NCBI RefSeq assembly: GCF_013408335.1 | Contig: NZ_JACBZR010000001.1 | Location: 1,736,001 to 1,800,000 of the forward strand | DNA from: Nocardioides panzhihuensis | GTDB lineage: Bacteria; Actinomycetota; Actinomycetes; Propionibacteriales; Nocardioidaceae | Length of the DNA stretch: 64,000 bases | Direction of reading: 5' to 3' | Notes under the pieces: model-generated | What the model saw: only the letters and a program-made list of their open reading frames with translations | What the model was told of the DNA's origin: nothing | The model's database searches: none | Made by a program: the position numbers and the translations under genes | In this document: piece by piece, positions 17,698 to 25,632 of the stretch | How positions within the stretch are numbered: the first letter of the stretch is position 1 | Layout: each line of letters begins with the position of its first letter

Positions 17698-19308
17698 TCA
17701 GTGACCGTCCAGGTCCCGGCGCTGGTGCATGCGCCCGTCCGCATCGAGCTCGATGACGGTGTCGATGCCGATCCGCTCCAGGAAACCGTGGTCGTGGCTG
17801 ACGACGAGCAACGCGCCGCGGTAGGCGTCGAGGGCCTGGGCGAGCTGCTCGACGCTGGTGATGTCGAGGTTGTTGGTCGGCTCATCGAGGATCAGCAGCT
17901 GCGACGGCGGGTCGGCGAGGAGGAGGCGGGCGAGGGAGACGCGGAAGCGTTCGCCGCCGGAGAGCGTATGGACCGGGCGGTCGACGCTGTCGCCCCGGAG
18001 GAGGAGCCGGGCGAGCTGGTTGCGGATGGTGCCGGGCGACAGATCCGGCGCCACGCTGCGTACGTTCTCCATCGCGCTGGCCTCGTCGTCGAGTCCGTCG
18101 AGGCGCTGGGGGAGCAGACCGACCAGGTCGGTGAGCAGCCGGCCGTGGGGCCGACCCGGCAGCGGATCGCCACCCTGAACGAGCTGGTCGAGAAGCGTCG
18201 ACTTGCCGGAGCCGTTGGCGCCGACGAGGGCCACTCTTTCTGGCCCCTGGATCACGACGGTCCGGCCCTCGTCCTCGAGCTCCGCGATCCGCCGGCCGCG
18301 GGGCACGCCGGGGTCGGGGAGGGTGAGATGGATGTGCTCCTCGTGGCGTACGCGGGCACCGGCTGCGTCGACGGCGGCCTGGGCGGACTTCACCTTGTCG
18401 TCGAGCGTCGAGCGGAGCGATCCGGCCGACGCCTGGGCCTTGCTGGCACGGTTGCCAGCCAGGATCTTCGGGATCCCGCCGTCCTTCTGGGTCTTCTTCG
18501 CGGTCCGCTCGCGGCGGGCGAGCTTCGTCTCTGCCTCGATGCGCTGCCGCTTCTCTACCTTGAGCGCCTGCTGCGCGGAGCGGGCGGCCTGCTCGGCGGC
18601 CGCCGCCTCCTGCTCGCGGTGTTCCTTCCAGGCGCTGTAGGGGCCGCCGAACGTGGTCAGGGTCGCGGCGTACAGCTCGGTGGTGCTGTCCATGTGCTCG
18701 AGCAGCTCGAGGTCGTGGCTGACGATCACGAGCGTTCCCGGCCACTGGTCGACGAACTCGGCGAGCTTCGCGCGGGTGGCTCGGTCGAGGTTGTTCGTGG
18801 GCTCATCGAGCAGGGTGATCGGGGTGCGGCGGATGCGCAGACCGGTGATGGCGATCAGCATGCTCTCGCCGCCGGAGATCTCGGCGACGCGACGGTCGAG
18901 GTCGGCGGCGGAGAAGCCGATCTGATCCAGCGCCTCGTCGGCTCGGGACTCGATGTCCCAGTCGTCGCCGATCGCGTCGAAGTGGCGTTGGTCGACCGAA
19001 CCGTCCTCGATCGCCCGGATCGCGGCGAGGATGCCGTCGATGCCGAGCAGTTCGGCGATCGTCGTCTCCTGCCGCAGCGTGAGCGTCTGGGGCAGGTACC
19101 CGACCTCGCCACCAGTGTCGATCGTCCCGGAGGTCGGTGACAGCTCGCCGGCGATGAGGCGGAGCAGGGTGGACTTACCGGCGCCGTTGCGGCCGATCAG
19201 GCCGGTCCGATCAGTGCCGAAGGTGCCGTTGACGCCGTCGAGCGCGACGGTGCCGTCAGGCCACTCGAAGGTCAGGTTGCGCAGGGTGATGGCAGATGTG
19301 GTGGACAT
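17698..19308 (-). CDS. ABC-F family ATP-binding protein
   Basis: A 536-residue protein with two ATPase domains and no membrane segments. Domain 1 has Walker A GRNGAGKST, signature ISGGES and Walker B LLDEPTNNLD. A basic coiled-coil linker rich in Lys, Arg and Gln spans residues about 225-300 (EAAAAEQAARSAQQALKVEK). Domain 2 has GANGSGKST, LSGGERFR and LILDEPTNNLD. ABC-F proteins bind the ribosome; some give resistance to macrolides, lincosamides or pleuromutilins. The ATG at 19308 is preceded by a purine-rich site. A long leader with a perfect palindrome lies upstream, as in drug-inducible ABC-F genes, but inducibility is only suggested. Confidence 0.92.
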   Translation of the reverse strand: MSTTSAITLRNLTFEWPDGTVALDGVNGTFGTDRTGLIGRNGAGKSTLLRLIAGELSPTSGTIDTGGEVGYLPQTLTLRQETTIAELLGIDGILAAIRAIEDGSVDQRHFDAIGDDWDIESRADEALDQIGFSAADLDRRVAEISGGESMLIAITGLRIRRTPITLLDEPTNNLDRATRAKLAEFVDQWPGTLVIVSHDLELLEHMDSTTELYAATLTTFGGPYSAWKEHREQEAAAAEQAARSAQQALKVEKRQRIEAETKLARRERTAKKTQKDGGIPKILAGNRASKAQASAGSLRSTLDDKVKSAQAAVDAAGARVRHEEHIHLTLPDPGVPRGRRIAELEDEGRTVVIQGPERVALVGANGSGKSTLLDQLVQGGDPLPGRPHGRLLTDLVGLLPQRLDGLDDEASAMENVRSVAPDLSPGTIRNQLARLLLRGDSVDRPVHTLSGGERFRVSLARLLLADPPSQLLILDEPTNNLDITSVEQLAQALDAYRGALLVVSHDHGFLERIGIDTVIELDADGRMHQRRDLDGH

Positions 19309-19414
19309 CGCGATGTTCTCTCTTCTCGTCCGTCGGTCGCCGAAAGAAGGCGCGACGGAAAATCGACGAAATGGCGAAGTGCACCGCGACGTCGACCGAG
19401 GGGTCGTGGTCACG

Positions 19415-19432
19415 CGTTCGCAGCTGCGAACG
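19415..19432. repeat. 18-bp perfect palindrome in the leader of the ABC-F gene
   Basis: CGTTCGCAGCTGCGAACG is self-complementary over 18 bp and extends by a G-U pair and one more C-G pair in RNA. It lies 107 bases upstream of the ABC-F start in the putative 5' leader (minus strand). It could be an operator or part of an attenuator hairpin. The rest of 19309-19650 shows no gene that I can support; an in-frame Arg-rich extension of the ABC-F gene starts at 19464 but looks non-coding. Confidence 0.5.
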
Positions 19433-19650
19433 TGCCGGTGAGAGTTACGCGGAGATATCACCACCCAAGAAGGGCGGGCTCACGCGCGTACGTCAGGCGA
19501 CAGCCACCGGCAGTGCGGCGGCTAGAACTTGTCCACCTCGATCAGTCCCACGCCCTCAGATTATCAGGCGGTTCGCGGGCGATAGTCTGTGGAGGAGGTT
19601 CGAGACCGACGGTCCGGGCATGGCGAGGATCGGTCAGGGGAGTGGTGGAC

Positions 19651-19965
19651 ATGGTGGCGAGTCGTTCGGCACGGGAGCGGAAGGCCGCAGCTGAGGCGGG
19701 TCCGCTGGCGAAGGTGAAGATCGACATCGGCGAGGACGACCAGTTCGTCTACAAGGTTGCCTGCACGGTCTGCACGGTGAAGGGCGACCGGCCGTGGTCC
19801 ACCTATCGCGCCGGTGAGGACAACGGTTACATGGCCGCGATGGACCGCTGGATCTTCCACCTCAAGGAGAAGCACCCGGACGCCGACGCGCCCTGCCTGG
19901 CCTACCTGCCGGCCGCTCAGCAGCGCCTGCACGAGCGCCGCGTCGCGGCCGAGTCCCGGGGCTGA
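19651..19965 (+). CDS. Small actinobacterial protein with a CxxC motif
   Basis: A 104-residue soluble protein beginning MVASRSARERKAAAEAG. The central part reads KVACTVCTVKGDRPWSTYRAG and ends with an amphipathic helical segment (IFHLKEKHPDADAPC). Two Cys spaced CTVC, plus a later Cys and His residues, could bind zinc, but the set is not a known finger. GGGGAG lies upstream of the ATG at good spacing. No family was recognised. It precedes the chorismate mutase gene by 23 bases on the same strand and may be co-transcribed with it. Confidence 0.65.
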   Translation: MVASRSARERKAAAEAGPLAKVKIDIGEDDQFVYKVACTVCTVKGDRPWSTYRAGEDNGYMAAMDRWIFHLKEKHPDADAPCLAYLPAAQQRLHERRVAAESRG

Positions 19966-19988
19966 AAACCACCAGACGAGAGGTTGTC

Positions 19989-20267
19989 ATGACTGAGCCG
20001 ACCTCACTTGCTGATGTGCGTGGCCGGATCGACGCGCTGGACGAGCAGCTGACCGAGCTGCTGACTCGTCGCCAGCAGCTGGTCCGGGCGGCGGCTGCGT
20101 TCAAGAACGACGGACAGGCCGTACGCGCCCCCGACCGGGCCAACGCAGTGATCGCCGCTGCTCGCGAGCGTGCGGTCGCCGCGGGCCTGGCACCGCAGGT
20201 CGCCGAGGAGATCTGGCGCGCGATGATCGGCGCATTCACTGCGTACGAGCTCGATCGGCATCGCTAA
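19989..20267 (+). CDS. Chorismate mutase, AroQ class
   Basis: A 92-residue all-helical protein with the AroQ pattern: VRGRIDALDEQLTELLTRRQQLVRAAAAFK at the N-terminus (the conserved Arg, Asp and Arg of helix 1) and the Lys that binds chorismate. A later helix with VAEEIWRAMIGAFTAYEL matches the I/V-x-x-x-x-x-x-[I/L] pattern of the C-terminal helix. It converts chorismate to prephenate in phenylalanine and tyrosine synthesis. It has no signal peptide, so it is a cytoplasmic monofunctional enzyme. The small protein encoded just upstream may share its transcript. Confidence 0.9.
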   Translation: MTEPTSLADVRGRIDALDEQLTELLTRRQQLVRAAAAFKNDGQAVRAPDRANAVIAAARERAVAAGLAPQVAEEIWRAMIGAFTAYELDRHR

Positions 20268-20404
20268 GGACACGGCGACCGGTAGGGCGCAACTGCAATC
20301 CTGTCGCTCAGGGTCCTTGCACGGTCTCGACGCGAGATCCATGGTGGGTACAGAGGTGGGTCACCTCGGCCTGTACGACAACCACCACGAGAAGAGGCAG
20401 CACC

Positions 20405-20617
20405 ATGTCTTCACACACCTACCGCGTCACCGAGATCGTCGGAACCTCCGAGGCCGGACTCGACGACGCCATCCGCAACGGCCTCAGCCGCGCTTCCCAG
20501 ACGCTGCGTCACCTGGACTGGTTCGAGGTCACCCAGATCCGCGGCCACGTCGACGAGGGCGACATCCAGCACTTCCAGGTCGGGCTCAAGGTCGGCTTCC
20601 GGATGGAGGACGACTGA
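20405..20617 (+). CDS. Dodecin family flavin-binding protein
   Basis: A 70-residue protein of normal dodecin length. It starts MSSHTYRVTEIVGTSEAGLDDAI and has RASQTLRHLDWFEVTQIRGHV, where the Trp would stack on the flavin, and ends FQVGLKVGFRMEDD. Dodecins form hollow dodecamers that store and buffer riboflavin, FMN or FAD. It stands alone; the 137 bases before it hold no gene, and no riboflavin genes are near. It converges on the Lrp gene. Confidence 0.93.
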   Translation: MSSHTYRVTEIVGTSEAGLDDAIRNGLSRASQTLRHLDWFEVTQIRGHVDEGDIQHFQVGLKVGFRMEDD

Positions 20618-20639
20618 CGGGACCGCGTACTTCCAAGAT

Positions 20640-21140
20640 CTACGCCGTGTCGCGGGGGAGCACGCCCGGCCCTTCGCGGAGCTCGAAGACGAGCAGCGTC
20701 TCGGTCTGCCGGACGACGCGGTGGACGGTCACGTGCTGGAGCACGAAGTCGCGCAGGGCCTCGGCGTCCTCGACGGCGACGTAGAGGTGGAAGTCGTCGG
20801 CACCGGCGACGTGGAAAGCCTGGATGACGCCCGGGGTCCGGACCAGGTCGTCGTACAGCTTCTCGACGTGCTCCTTGCTGTGGCTGCCGAGGCGGACCTT
20901 GATCACGGCCTGCAGCGGGTAGCCGAGAGCACGGGTGTCGACGTCGAGGCGGCGGCCGGTGATGACGCCGTTGTCGCGCAGAGCCCGCAGCCGGTAGGCG
21001 CAGGTCGACTCGGCGATCCCGAGTCGCGTCGCGAGGGCCTTGTTGGTGAGCTCGGGGTTGTCGCTGAGCTCGCGCAGGATTCCGCGGTCGACTGAGTCGA
21101 GGGCGGCTGCAGGGGGTTGTATTTTCGCCAACTGGGACAC
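20640..21140 (-). CDS. Lrp/AsnC family transcriptional regulator
   Basis: A 166-residue protein with the AsnC-type HTH at residues 15-60 (LDSVDRGILRELSDNPELTNKALA and AESTCAYRLRALRDNGVI) and the C-terminal RAM (ACT-like) domain, including HVAGADDFHLYVAV. Lrp proteins form octamers that bind amino acids and DNA. It diverges from the cystathionine gamma-synthase family gene with only 105 bp between the starts. Local control of that enzyme by a sulfur amino acid is the likely role. Confidence 0.92.
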   Translation of the reverse strand: MSQLAKIQPPAAALDSVDRGILRELSDNPELTNKALATRLGIAESTCAYRLRALRDNGVITGRRLDVDTRALGYPLQAVIKVRLGSHSKEHVEKLYDDLVRTPGVIQAFHVAGADDFHLYVAVEDAEALRDFVLQHVTVHRVVRQTETLLVFELREGPGVLPRDTA

Positions 21141-21205
21141 CCTTGATCACTAGTGCGGTTGCTCGAAATGGGCAAGATCAGGCATCCGTTGGGCCGTTCA
21201 CCGAT

Positions 21206-21221
21206 AGATCTGGCCAGATCT
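21206..21221. promoter_or_regulatory. 16-bp perfect palindrome between lrp and the PLP enzyme gene
   Basis: AGATCTGGCCAGATCT reads the same on both strands. It lies 24 bases before the start of the PLP enzyme gene. A related stretch, GGGCAAGATCAGGCAT, occurs about 30 bases upstream. Lrp-type regulators bind several degenerate palindromes in divergent promoters, so this is a good operator candidate. No ribosome-binding site is obvious for the enzyme gene, whose transcript may be nearly leaderless. Confidence 0.55.
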
Positions 21222-21245
21222 TGTGGTTCTCGCCACTATCGTCGC

Positions 21246-22481
21246 ATGCCGCTTGCGAACTCCCACCTCGACTCGATCGCCGTCCACGCCGGACGGGAAG
21301 ACCTGGCGATGCTGGGCGTCCACGCCCTTCCGCTCGACCTCTCCTCGACCAACCCGCTCCCCGACATCGAGCGGGGCGGGGCCTCGTACGAGGCGATGGC
21401 GACCGGCGGTGAGCCGCTCGCCGACGGCGGGTTCGTCTACCAGCGGCTGTGGAACCCCACCGTCGCGCGGTTCGAGTCGGCGCTGGCGCGGCTCGAGCAG
21501 GCCGAGACGGCGGTTGCGTACGCCTCGGGCATGGCGGCCATGACCGCAGCGATCATCGCGAGCACGTCCTTCAGTGGCAAGCGGCACATCGTGGCGGTCC
21601 GCCCGCTGTACGGCGGCACCGACCACCTGCTCGCCTCGGGCCTGCTCGGCGTCGAGGTGACGTTCTGCGCCGAGGACGAGGTCGCCGCCTCGGTCCGGCC
21701 CGACACGGCGCTGGTCGTGCTGGAGACCCCGGCCAACCCGACCCTCGACCTCGTCGACATCGCCACCGTGGTCACCGCCGCCGGCGACGTACCGGTGCTC
21801 GTCGACAACACCTTCGCCACCCCGGTGCTGCAGAACCCGCTCGCGCTGGGGGCGACGATGTCGCTGCACAGCGCCACCAAGTACATCGGCGGGCACGGCG
21901 ACGTGGTCGGTGGCGTGATCGCCTGCGACGAGGAGACCGCTTCGCGGCTCCGCCAGGTCAGGGCCATCACCGGCGGCCTCCTGCACCCGCTGGGCGCCTA
22001 CCTCCTGCACCGCGGCCTCTCGACCCTGCCGACCCGCATGCGGGCCCAGCAGGCGGGCGCGGTCGAGATCGCGGCCTGGCTGCAGTCGCACCGGGAGGTC
22101 GAGCACGTCTACTTCCCAGGCGAGGACGACGACCGCGGCCTGGTCGGCAAGCAGATGAACGGACCCGGCGCCATGGTCACGATCGCGCTGCGCGGCGGGT
22201 ACGAGGCAGCCGCCCGCCTGACCTCCTCGGTGCAGCTCTTCACCCACGCGGTCTCGCTCGGCGGAGTCGACTCGCTCGTCCAACACCCCGCCGGCCTCAC
22301 TCACCGCCCGGTCGCTGCCCACGCCAAACCGTCAGCGAACCTCGTACGCCTCTCGATCGGCCTCGAGAGCCCGGAGGACCTGATGGCCGACCTCGACTCC
22401 GCCCTCTCGGCAGAGTCTGTGCCTCCCACTCATGCCGCCGGGTCTGATGACCCCACCCGCCCATCATCCGCGTTCGCCTGA
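21246..22481 (+). CDS. Cystathionine gamma-synthase/lyase family PLP enzyme
   Basis: A 411-residue enzyme of the Cys/Met metabolism PLP family. The N-terminus has HAGRED; phosphate contacts are in AYASGMAAMTA; the PLP ring-stacking region is PLYGGTDHL; LVDNTFATPVLQNPL holds the Asp; and HSATKYIGGHGDVVGG holds the Schiff-base Lys. SLGGVDSLVQHPAGLTH near the C-terminus is family-typical. Members act as gamma-synthase, gamma-lyase or methionine gamma-lyase, and the reaction cannot be fixed from motifs alone. The last 25 residues are low-complexity. The divergent Lrp suggests amino-acid-responsive catabolism. Confidence 0.9.
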   Translation: MPLANSHLDSIAVHAGREDLAMLGVHALPLDLSSTNPLPDIERGGASYEAMATGGEPLADGGFVYQRLWNPTVARFESALARLEQAETAVAYASGMAAMTAAIIASTSFSGKRHIVAVRPLYGGTDHLLASGLLGVEVTFCAEDEVAASVRPDTALVVLETPANPTLDLVDIATVVTAAGDVPVLVDNTFATPVLQNPLALGATMSLHSATKYIGGHGDVVGGVIACDEETASRLRQVRAITGGLLHPLGAYLLHRGLSTLPTRMRAQQAGAVEIAAWLQSHREVEHVYFPGEDDDRGLVGKQMNGPGAMVTIALRGGYEAAARLTSSVQLFTHAVSLGGVDSLVQHPAGLTHRPVAAHAKPSANLVRLSIGLESPEDLMADLDSALSAESVPPTHAAGSDDPTRPSSAFA

Positions 22482-22503
22482 GGGGTGGCTTTCGATGTGG
22501 TGC

Positions 22504-22535
22504 AGCACTTGAGTGCTCAGTGCTACACTTGAAGC
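22504..22535. promoter_or_regulatory. Putative operator of the toxin-antitoxin pair
   Basis: AGCACTTGAGTGCT (22504-22517) has 6-bp inverted arms around TG. It is followed by a partial repeat (CAGTGCT) and a second ACTTGA at 22527. The cluster ends just before the antitoxin ATG at 22536, the usual place for autorepression by an antitoxin-toxin complex. Confidence 0.45.
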
Positions 22536-22805
22536 ATGCCAACTGCGCGTGCACGCCACACGGTGACCGAGACTGACGAGGTTGCCTCCGCCCTTGCGGC
22601 AGCCGCGAAGCGCTGGCCAGACGACAGAGACCGTCCGGCCCGGCTCCTCCTTCGCCTGGTGCGAGCGGGTGAGGAAGCAATCGCTGATGACGAGGCGCAC
22701 AAGACCGCTGAGCGCCGACGTACGATCCGCGAGACCAGCGGCGTCATCACAGATCCCGATATGACCGCATCTCTCGAGGAGCTCCGAGACGAGTGGCCGG
22801 CGTGA
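22536..22805 (+). CDS. Antitoxin of a type II toxin-antitoxin pair (VapB-like)
   Basis: An 89-residue protein beginning MPTARARHTVTETDEVASAL, with an N-terminal strand-helix-helix pattern that may be a ribbon-helix-helix DNA-binding fold. A charged, probably flexible C-terminal half follows (TAERRRTIRETSGVITDPDM), suited to wrapping a toxin. Its stop overlaps the start of the PIN toxin (GTGA). Short direct and inverted repeats precede it. The family name is inferred from the partner. Confidence 0.78.
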   Translation: MPTARARHTVTETDEVASALAAAAKRWPDDRDRPARLLLRLVRAGEEAIADDEAHKTAERRRTIRETSGVITDPDMTASLEELRDEWPA

Positions 22806-23182
22806 TCGCGCTGGATGCAGCGTTTCTCATCGCCCATCTCAATGCAGCCGATGCCCATCACCAGGCAGCATCCGACCTCCTCGACGAGAACGCCGACCAA
22901 GACCTGATCATCGGTCCGCTCAACCTTGCCGAAGCACTGGTGGCTGCGACTCGGTCAGGACATCTCGCGGCCACGCAGCAGGCAATCGCACGTCTGGCTG
23001 TGCGCGAGGTTCCCTTCCCGGGCGACGCCGCTACTCGCTTGGCCCAAATGCGCGTCGACACCGGAAGCAAGATGCCCGACTGTTGCGTATTGCTCACCGC
23101 CGAGCAGGAGTCGGCGTCGATCGCGACCTTCGACGAACGCCTGAAGAAGTCGGCTTCGATGCTGGGTATCAACACCATCTGA
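22802..23182 (+). CDS. PIN domain ribonuclease toxin (VapC-like)
   Basis: A 126-residue PIN protein starting at GTG 22802 (VIALDAAFLIAHLNAAD). The acidic set is visible: Asp in ALDAAF, Glu in LNLAEALVA, Asp in KMPDCCVL and Asp in ATFDERL. PIN toxins are Mg-dependent RNases that cut tRNA or rRNA and are held in check by the co-encoded antitoxin. The start overlaps the antitoxin stop by four bases. An ATG nine bases upstream is also in frame, but the overlap favours the GTG. Confidence 0.9.
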   Translation: MIALDAAFLIAHLNAADAHHQAASDLLDENADQDLIIGPLNLAEALVAATRSGHLAATQQAIARLAVREVPFPGDAATRLAQMRVDTGSKMPDCCVLLTAEQESASIATFDERLKKSASMLGINTI

Positions 23183-23208
23183 CCGTGGTCGCTGTAGGGA
23201 TGAACGGT

Positions 23209-24207
23209 CTACGAGACCACCGAAGCGGGATTGGTGCTCAGCACCCGCTGCGCCAGCGAGGTGGTCGCCTGGACACCGAGGAAGCCGACGACCCGGGCGA
23301 CCCGGTCCAGGTCGAGGGGGAGGAGGCCCGGGGTACCGGGGATGTCCGGCGTGAGCCGGAGGTCGAGGTCCTCGTGGCAGGTCATCATGCGGAGGTTGAA
23401 GTCGTAGCGCGATCGTGCGCCGGGAGCAGAGAGCGCGCGGACGACGCGCGCGGAGATGCGGCGGGAGCCGGTGTCGGCGGCCCACCGGTCGAGCACAGAC
23501 GTCACCTCACGACCCGAGTTGTCGTCGATGTCGGACCAGACCCGCTCCATGGGGCCGACTTGGTCGAGGAGCGCGGCGGCGGTCTTCTCCCCGATGCCGC
23601 TCACCCCGGGTAGGTTGTCGCTGGCATCACCGCGGAGCGCGGCGTACTCGAGATAGCGCGTGGCCGGCACGCCGTACATCGCATACAGCCGGGCGGGATT
23701 GAGCAGCGGTGAGCCGTTGATGCCGCCGTTGATGAGCCGCAGGACCTGGGTGTGGTCACTGATCAGCGCGAACGCGTCGCGGTCGGAGGTGATGACGACG
23801 CAGTTCCAGTCGTTGCGGACCGCCCAGGCCGCTGCAGATGCGTTCACGTCGTCGGCCTCGAGGCCCGGGGGAGTGAGGGTTGCGAGTCCGAGGGCGTCGA
23901 GCATCGCACCGGCCCGGCCGAGCTGCTCGACAAGCATCGGGTCCTTCTCGGCGCGCCCGGCCTTGTAGTCGGGATAGGCGTCCCTGCGTACGGACGCGGT
24001 GCGGTCATCGAGGCCGAAGAGCACCGCGTCGGGCGCGAAGGCGTCGATCGAGTCGAGGATCTGCCGCAGCATCCCGTGCAGCGCCCATGCCGGCCGCCCG
24101 GCACGGTCGATCATCCGGGTGTGCGCCCGGGCGTGGTGGTTGCGGTGCAGCAGGGACGGGGCATCGACGACCAGCAGGAGGCGGCGCGGCGAGCTGTTCA
24201 TCGACAT
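23209..24207 (-). CDS. 5'-3' exonuclease, FEN/Pol I N-terminal type
   Basis: A 332-residue protein resembling the stand-alone 5' nuclease domain of DNA polymerase I. The metal-binding acidic residues appear in LLVVDAPSLLHR (first Asp), ALFGLDDRTASVRRDAYPDYKAGR (the helical arch), LEADDVNASAA and ITSDRDAFALIS. LRGDASDNLPGVSGIGEKTAAALL is the helix-hairpin-helix that grips DNA. It would remove RNA primers and flaps. Starts at 24207 and 24201 are equally likely. The antiporter gene ends 23 bases upstream on the same strand. Confidence 0.9.
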   Translation of the reverse strand: MSMNSSPRRLLLVVDAPSLLHRNHHARAHTRMIDRAGRPAWALHGMLRQILDSIDAFAPDAVLFGLDDRTASVRRDAYPDYKAGRAEKDPMLVEQLGRAGAMLDALGLATLTPPGLEADDVNASAAAWAVRNDWNCVVITSDRDAFALISDHTQVLRLINGGINGSPLLNPARLYAMYGVPATRYLEYAALRGDASDNLPGVSGIGEKTAAALLDQVGPMERVWSDIDDNSGREVTSVLDRWAADTGSRRISARVVRALSAPGARSRYDFNLRMMTCHEDLDLRLTPDIPGTPGLLPLDLDRVARVVGFLGVQATTSLAQRVLSTNPASVVS

Positions 24208-24230
24208 CGCGCCCATCGTAGGGGTGGAGG

Positions 24231-25511
24231 TCACCGCCGGTCGGAATCGATGCGTGCCATCACCGGGGTGGCGAGGATCCCGTGGATGAGGACAGAGGCG
24301 ACGACAGTGAAGGCGACCGTCGACCACAGCCAGTCCTGGGCCAACGTCTGGTCCTCGCCGGCGGCGTACGCGAGGTAGTAGATGGACCCGATGCCGCGGA
24401 CTCCGAAGAACGCCACGGTCCAGCGTTCAGGCCGGGTGAGCGGGACCGTGCCCTTGCCCCGAGTCGGCCATGGGGCCAGTGCCAGGATCCCCGCCGCCGG
24501 TCGGACCACCAGGATCAGCGCCAGCCCGATGGCGACGCCTCGCCAGTCCAGTGCGTCGAGCAGGCCTCGGGTGAGCGCGATGCCGAGGATCAGCAGCACG
24601 AAGAGCGTCAGCATGCGCTCGAGCCGCTCGGCCACCTCGTGCATCGCGGCGTGGTAGTCGTGGGACCGCTCGGCCGAGCGGAAGGAGATGGCGCAGACGA
24701 AGACGGAGAGGAAGCCGTAGCCGCCGAGAACCTCGCCGACGCCGTACGACGCGACCAGTGCCGCGAGCGCGAGCAGCGACTCGCCTCGTTCTGCCACCCG
24801 CAGGGCACGGTTGCTGGAGCGGAACGCGACGTAGGCGAGCACCTTCCCGACCACGACTCCGGCGAGGACGCCGATCGTCACCTTCGCCACCAGGTAGAAG
24901 CCCACCCACTCCAGAGCCCAGTTCGACACGGCGCCCTCGGTCGCGAGCAGGATCGCGGCGTAGACGAACGGGAAGGCGAGACCGTCGTTCAGACCGGCCT
25001 CCGAGGTGAGCGTGAACCGGAGCTCGTCGCTCTCGTCGACCTCGTGGCCACCGGTCTGCGGGCCGGCGACCTGGACGTCGGAGGCGAGCACCGGATCGGT
25101 GGGCGCCAGCGCTGCGCCCAGCAGCAGCGCGACCGCGGGCGGCAGACCCGCGGCCCAGCCGAGGATCGCGACCGCGGCGATGGTGAGCGGCATCCCGATC
25201 GCCAACAGCCGCCACGTCGGGGACCACTGTCGCCAGCTCCTCCAGCTGCGGACCTCGAGCGGGCGGTCGATCGCCAGCCCCACACCCATCAGCGCCACGA
25301 TGACGACCAGCTCGGTGGTGTGCTCGATCACGGCCCGGTTGTCCTGCGGGTCCAGCGGCAGGCCGTCGGGAAGAGGGGTCAGCCCGATCAGCATCCCGAC
25401 CCCGACCAGCACCATCGGTGCCGAGATCGCCCACCGGTTGAGCAGATCGGGGAGCACGATCGCCAGCAGCAGACTGGCGCCCGCCACCACGTAGGCAAGG
25501 TCCGCAGTCAT
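24231..25511 (-). CDS. Cation/H+ antiporter, CPA1 family
   Basis: A 426-residue membrane protein with about 12 hydrophobic segments. The transport core motifs are ALAPTDPVLASDVQV near residue 135 and FTLTSEAGLNDGLAFPF near residue 170, where the Asn-Asp pair carries the ion. FFGVRGIGSIYYLAYA near the C-terminus matches the CPA1 Arg-containing motif. It exchanges protons for Na+ or K+ to control pH and salt. It lacks the long cytoplasmic tail seen in some relatives. The 25512-25632 intergenic region would hold its promoter and that of the divergent oxidoreductase. Confidence 0.92.
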   Translation of the reverse strand: MTADLAYVVAGASLLLAIVLPDLLNRWAISAPMVLVGVGMLIGLTPLPDGLPLDPQDNRAVIEHTTELVVIVALMGVGLAIDRPLEVRSWRSWRQWSPTWRLLAIGMPLTIAAVAILGWAAGLPPAVALLLGAALAPTDPVLASDVQVAGPQTGGHEVDESDELRFTLTSEAGLNDGLAFPFVYAAILLATEGAVSNWALEWVGFYLVAKVTIGVLAGVVVGKVLAYVAFRSSNRALRVAERGESLLALAALVASYGVGEVLGGYGFLSVFVCAISFRSAERSHDYHAAMHEVAERLERMLTLFVLLILGIALTRGLLDALDWRGVAIGLALILVVRPAAGILALAPWPTRGKGTVPLTRPERWTVAFFGVRGIGSIYYLAYAAGEDQTLAQDWLWSTVAFTVVASVLIHGILATPVMARIDSDRR

Positions 25512-25632
25512 GGCTACTCGCCCCGTTTCGTCGCGTAGGGAGGGTGCGCTCGGACGGTCTTCTGGCACCTAGGTTACGTACGAAGCAGCCCGACCGAGCC
25601 TGACCGACTCGCCGAACGGGTACCTGGGGCAC

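Noticed and set aside
19308..19464. N-terminal extension of the second ABC-F protein from ATG 19464
   Set aside because: The extension is Arg/Ser-rich with poor codon bias; homologous proteins start at the MSTT methionine. It is kept only as a possible leader frame.
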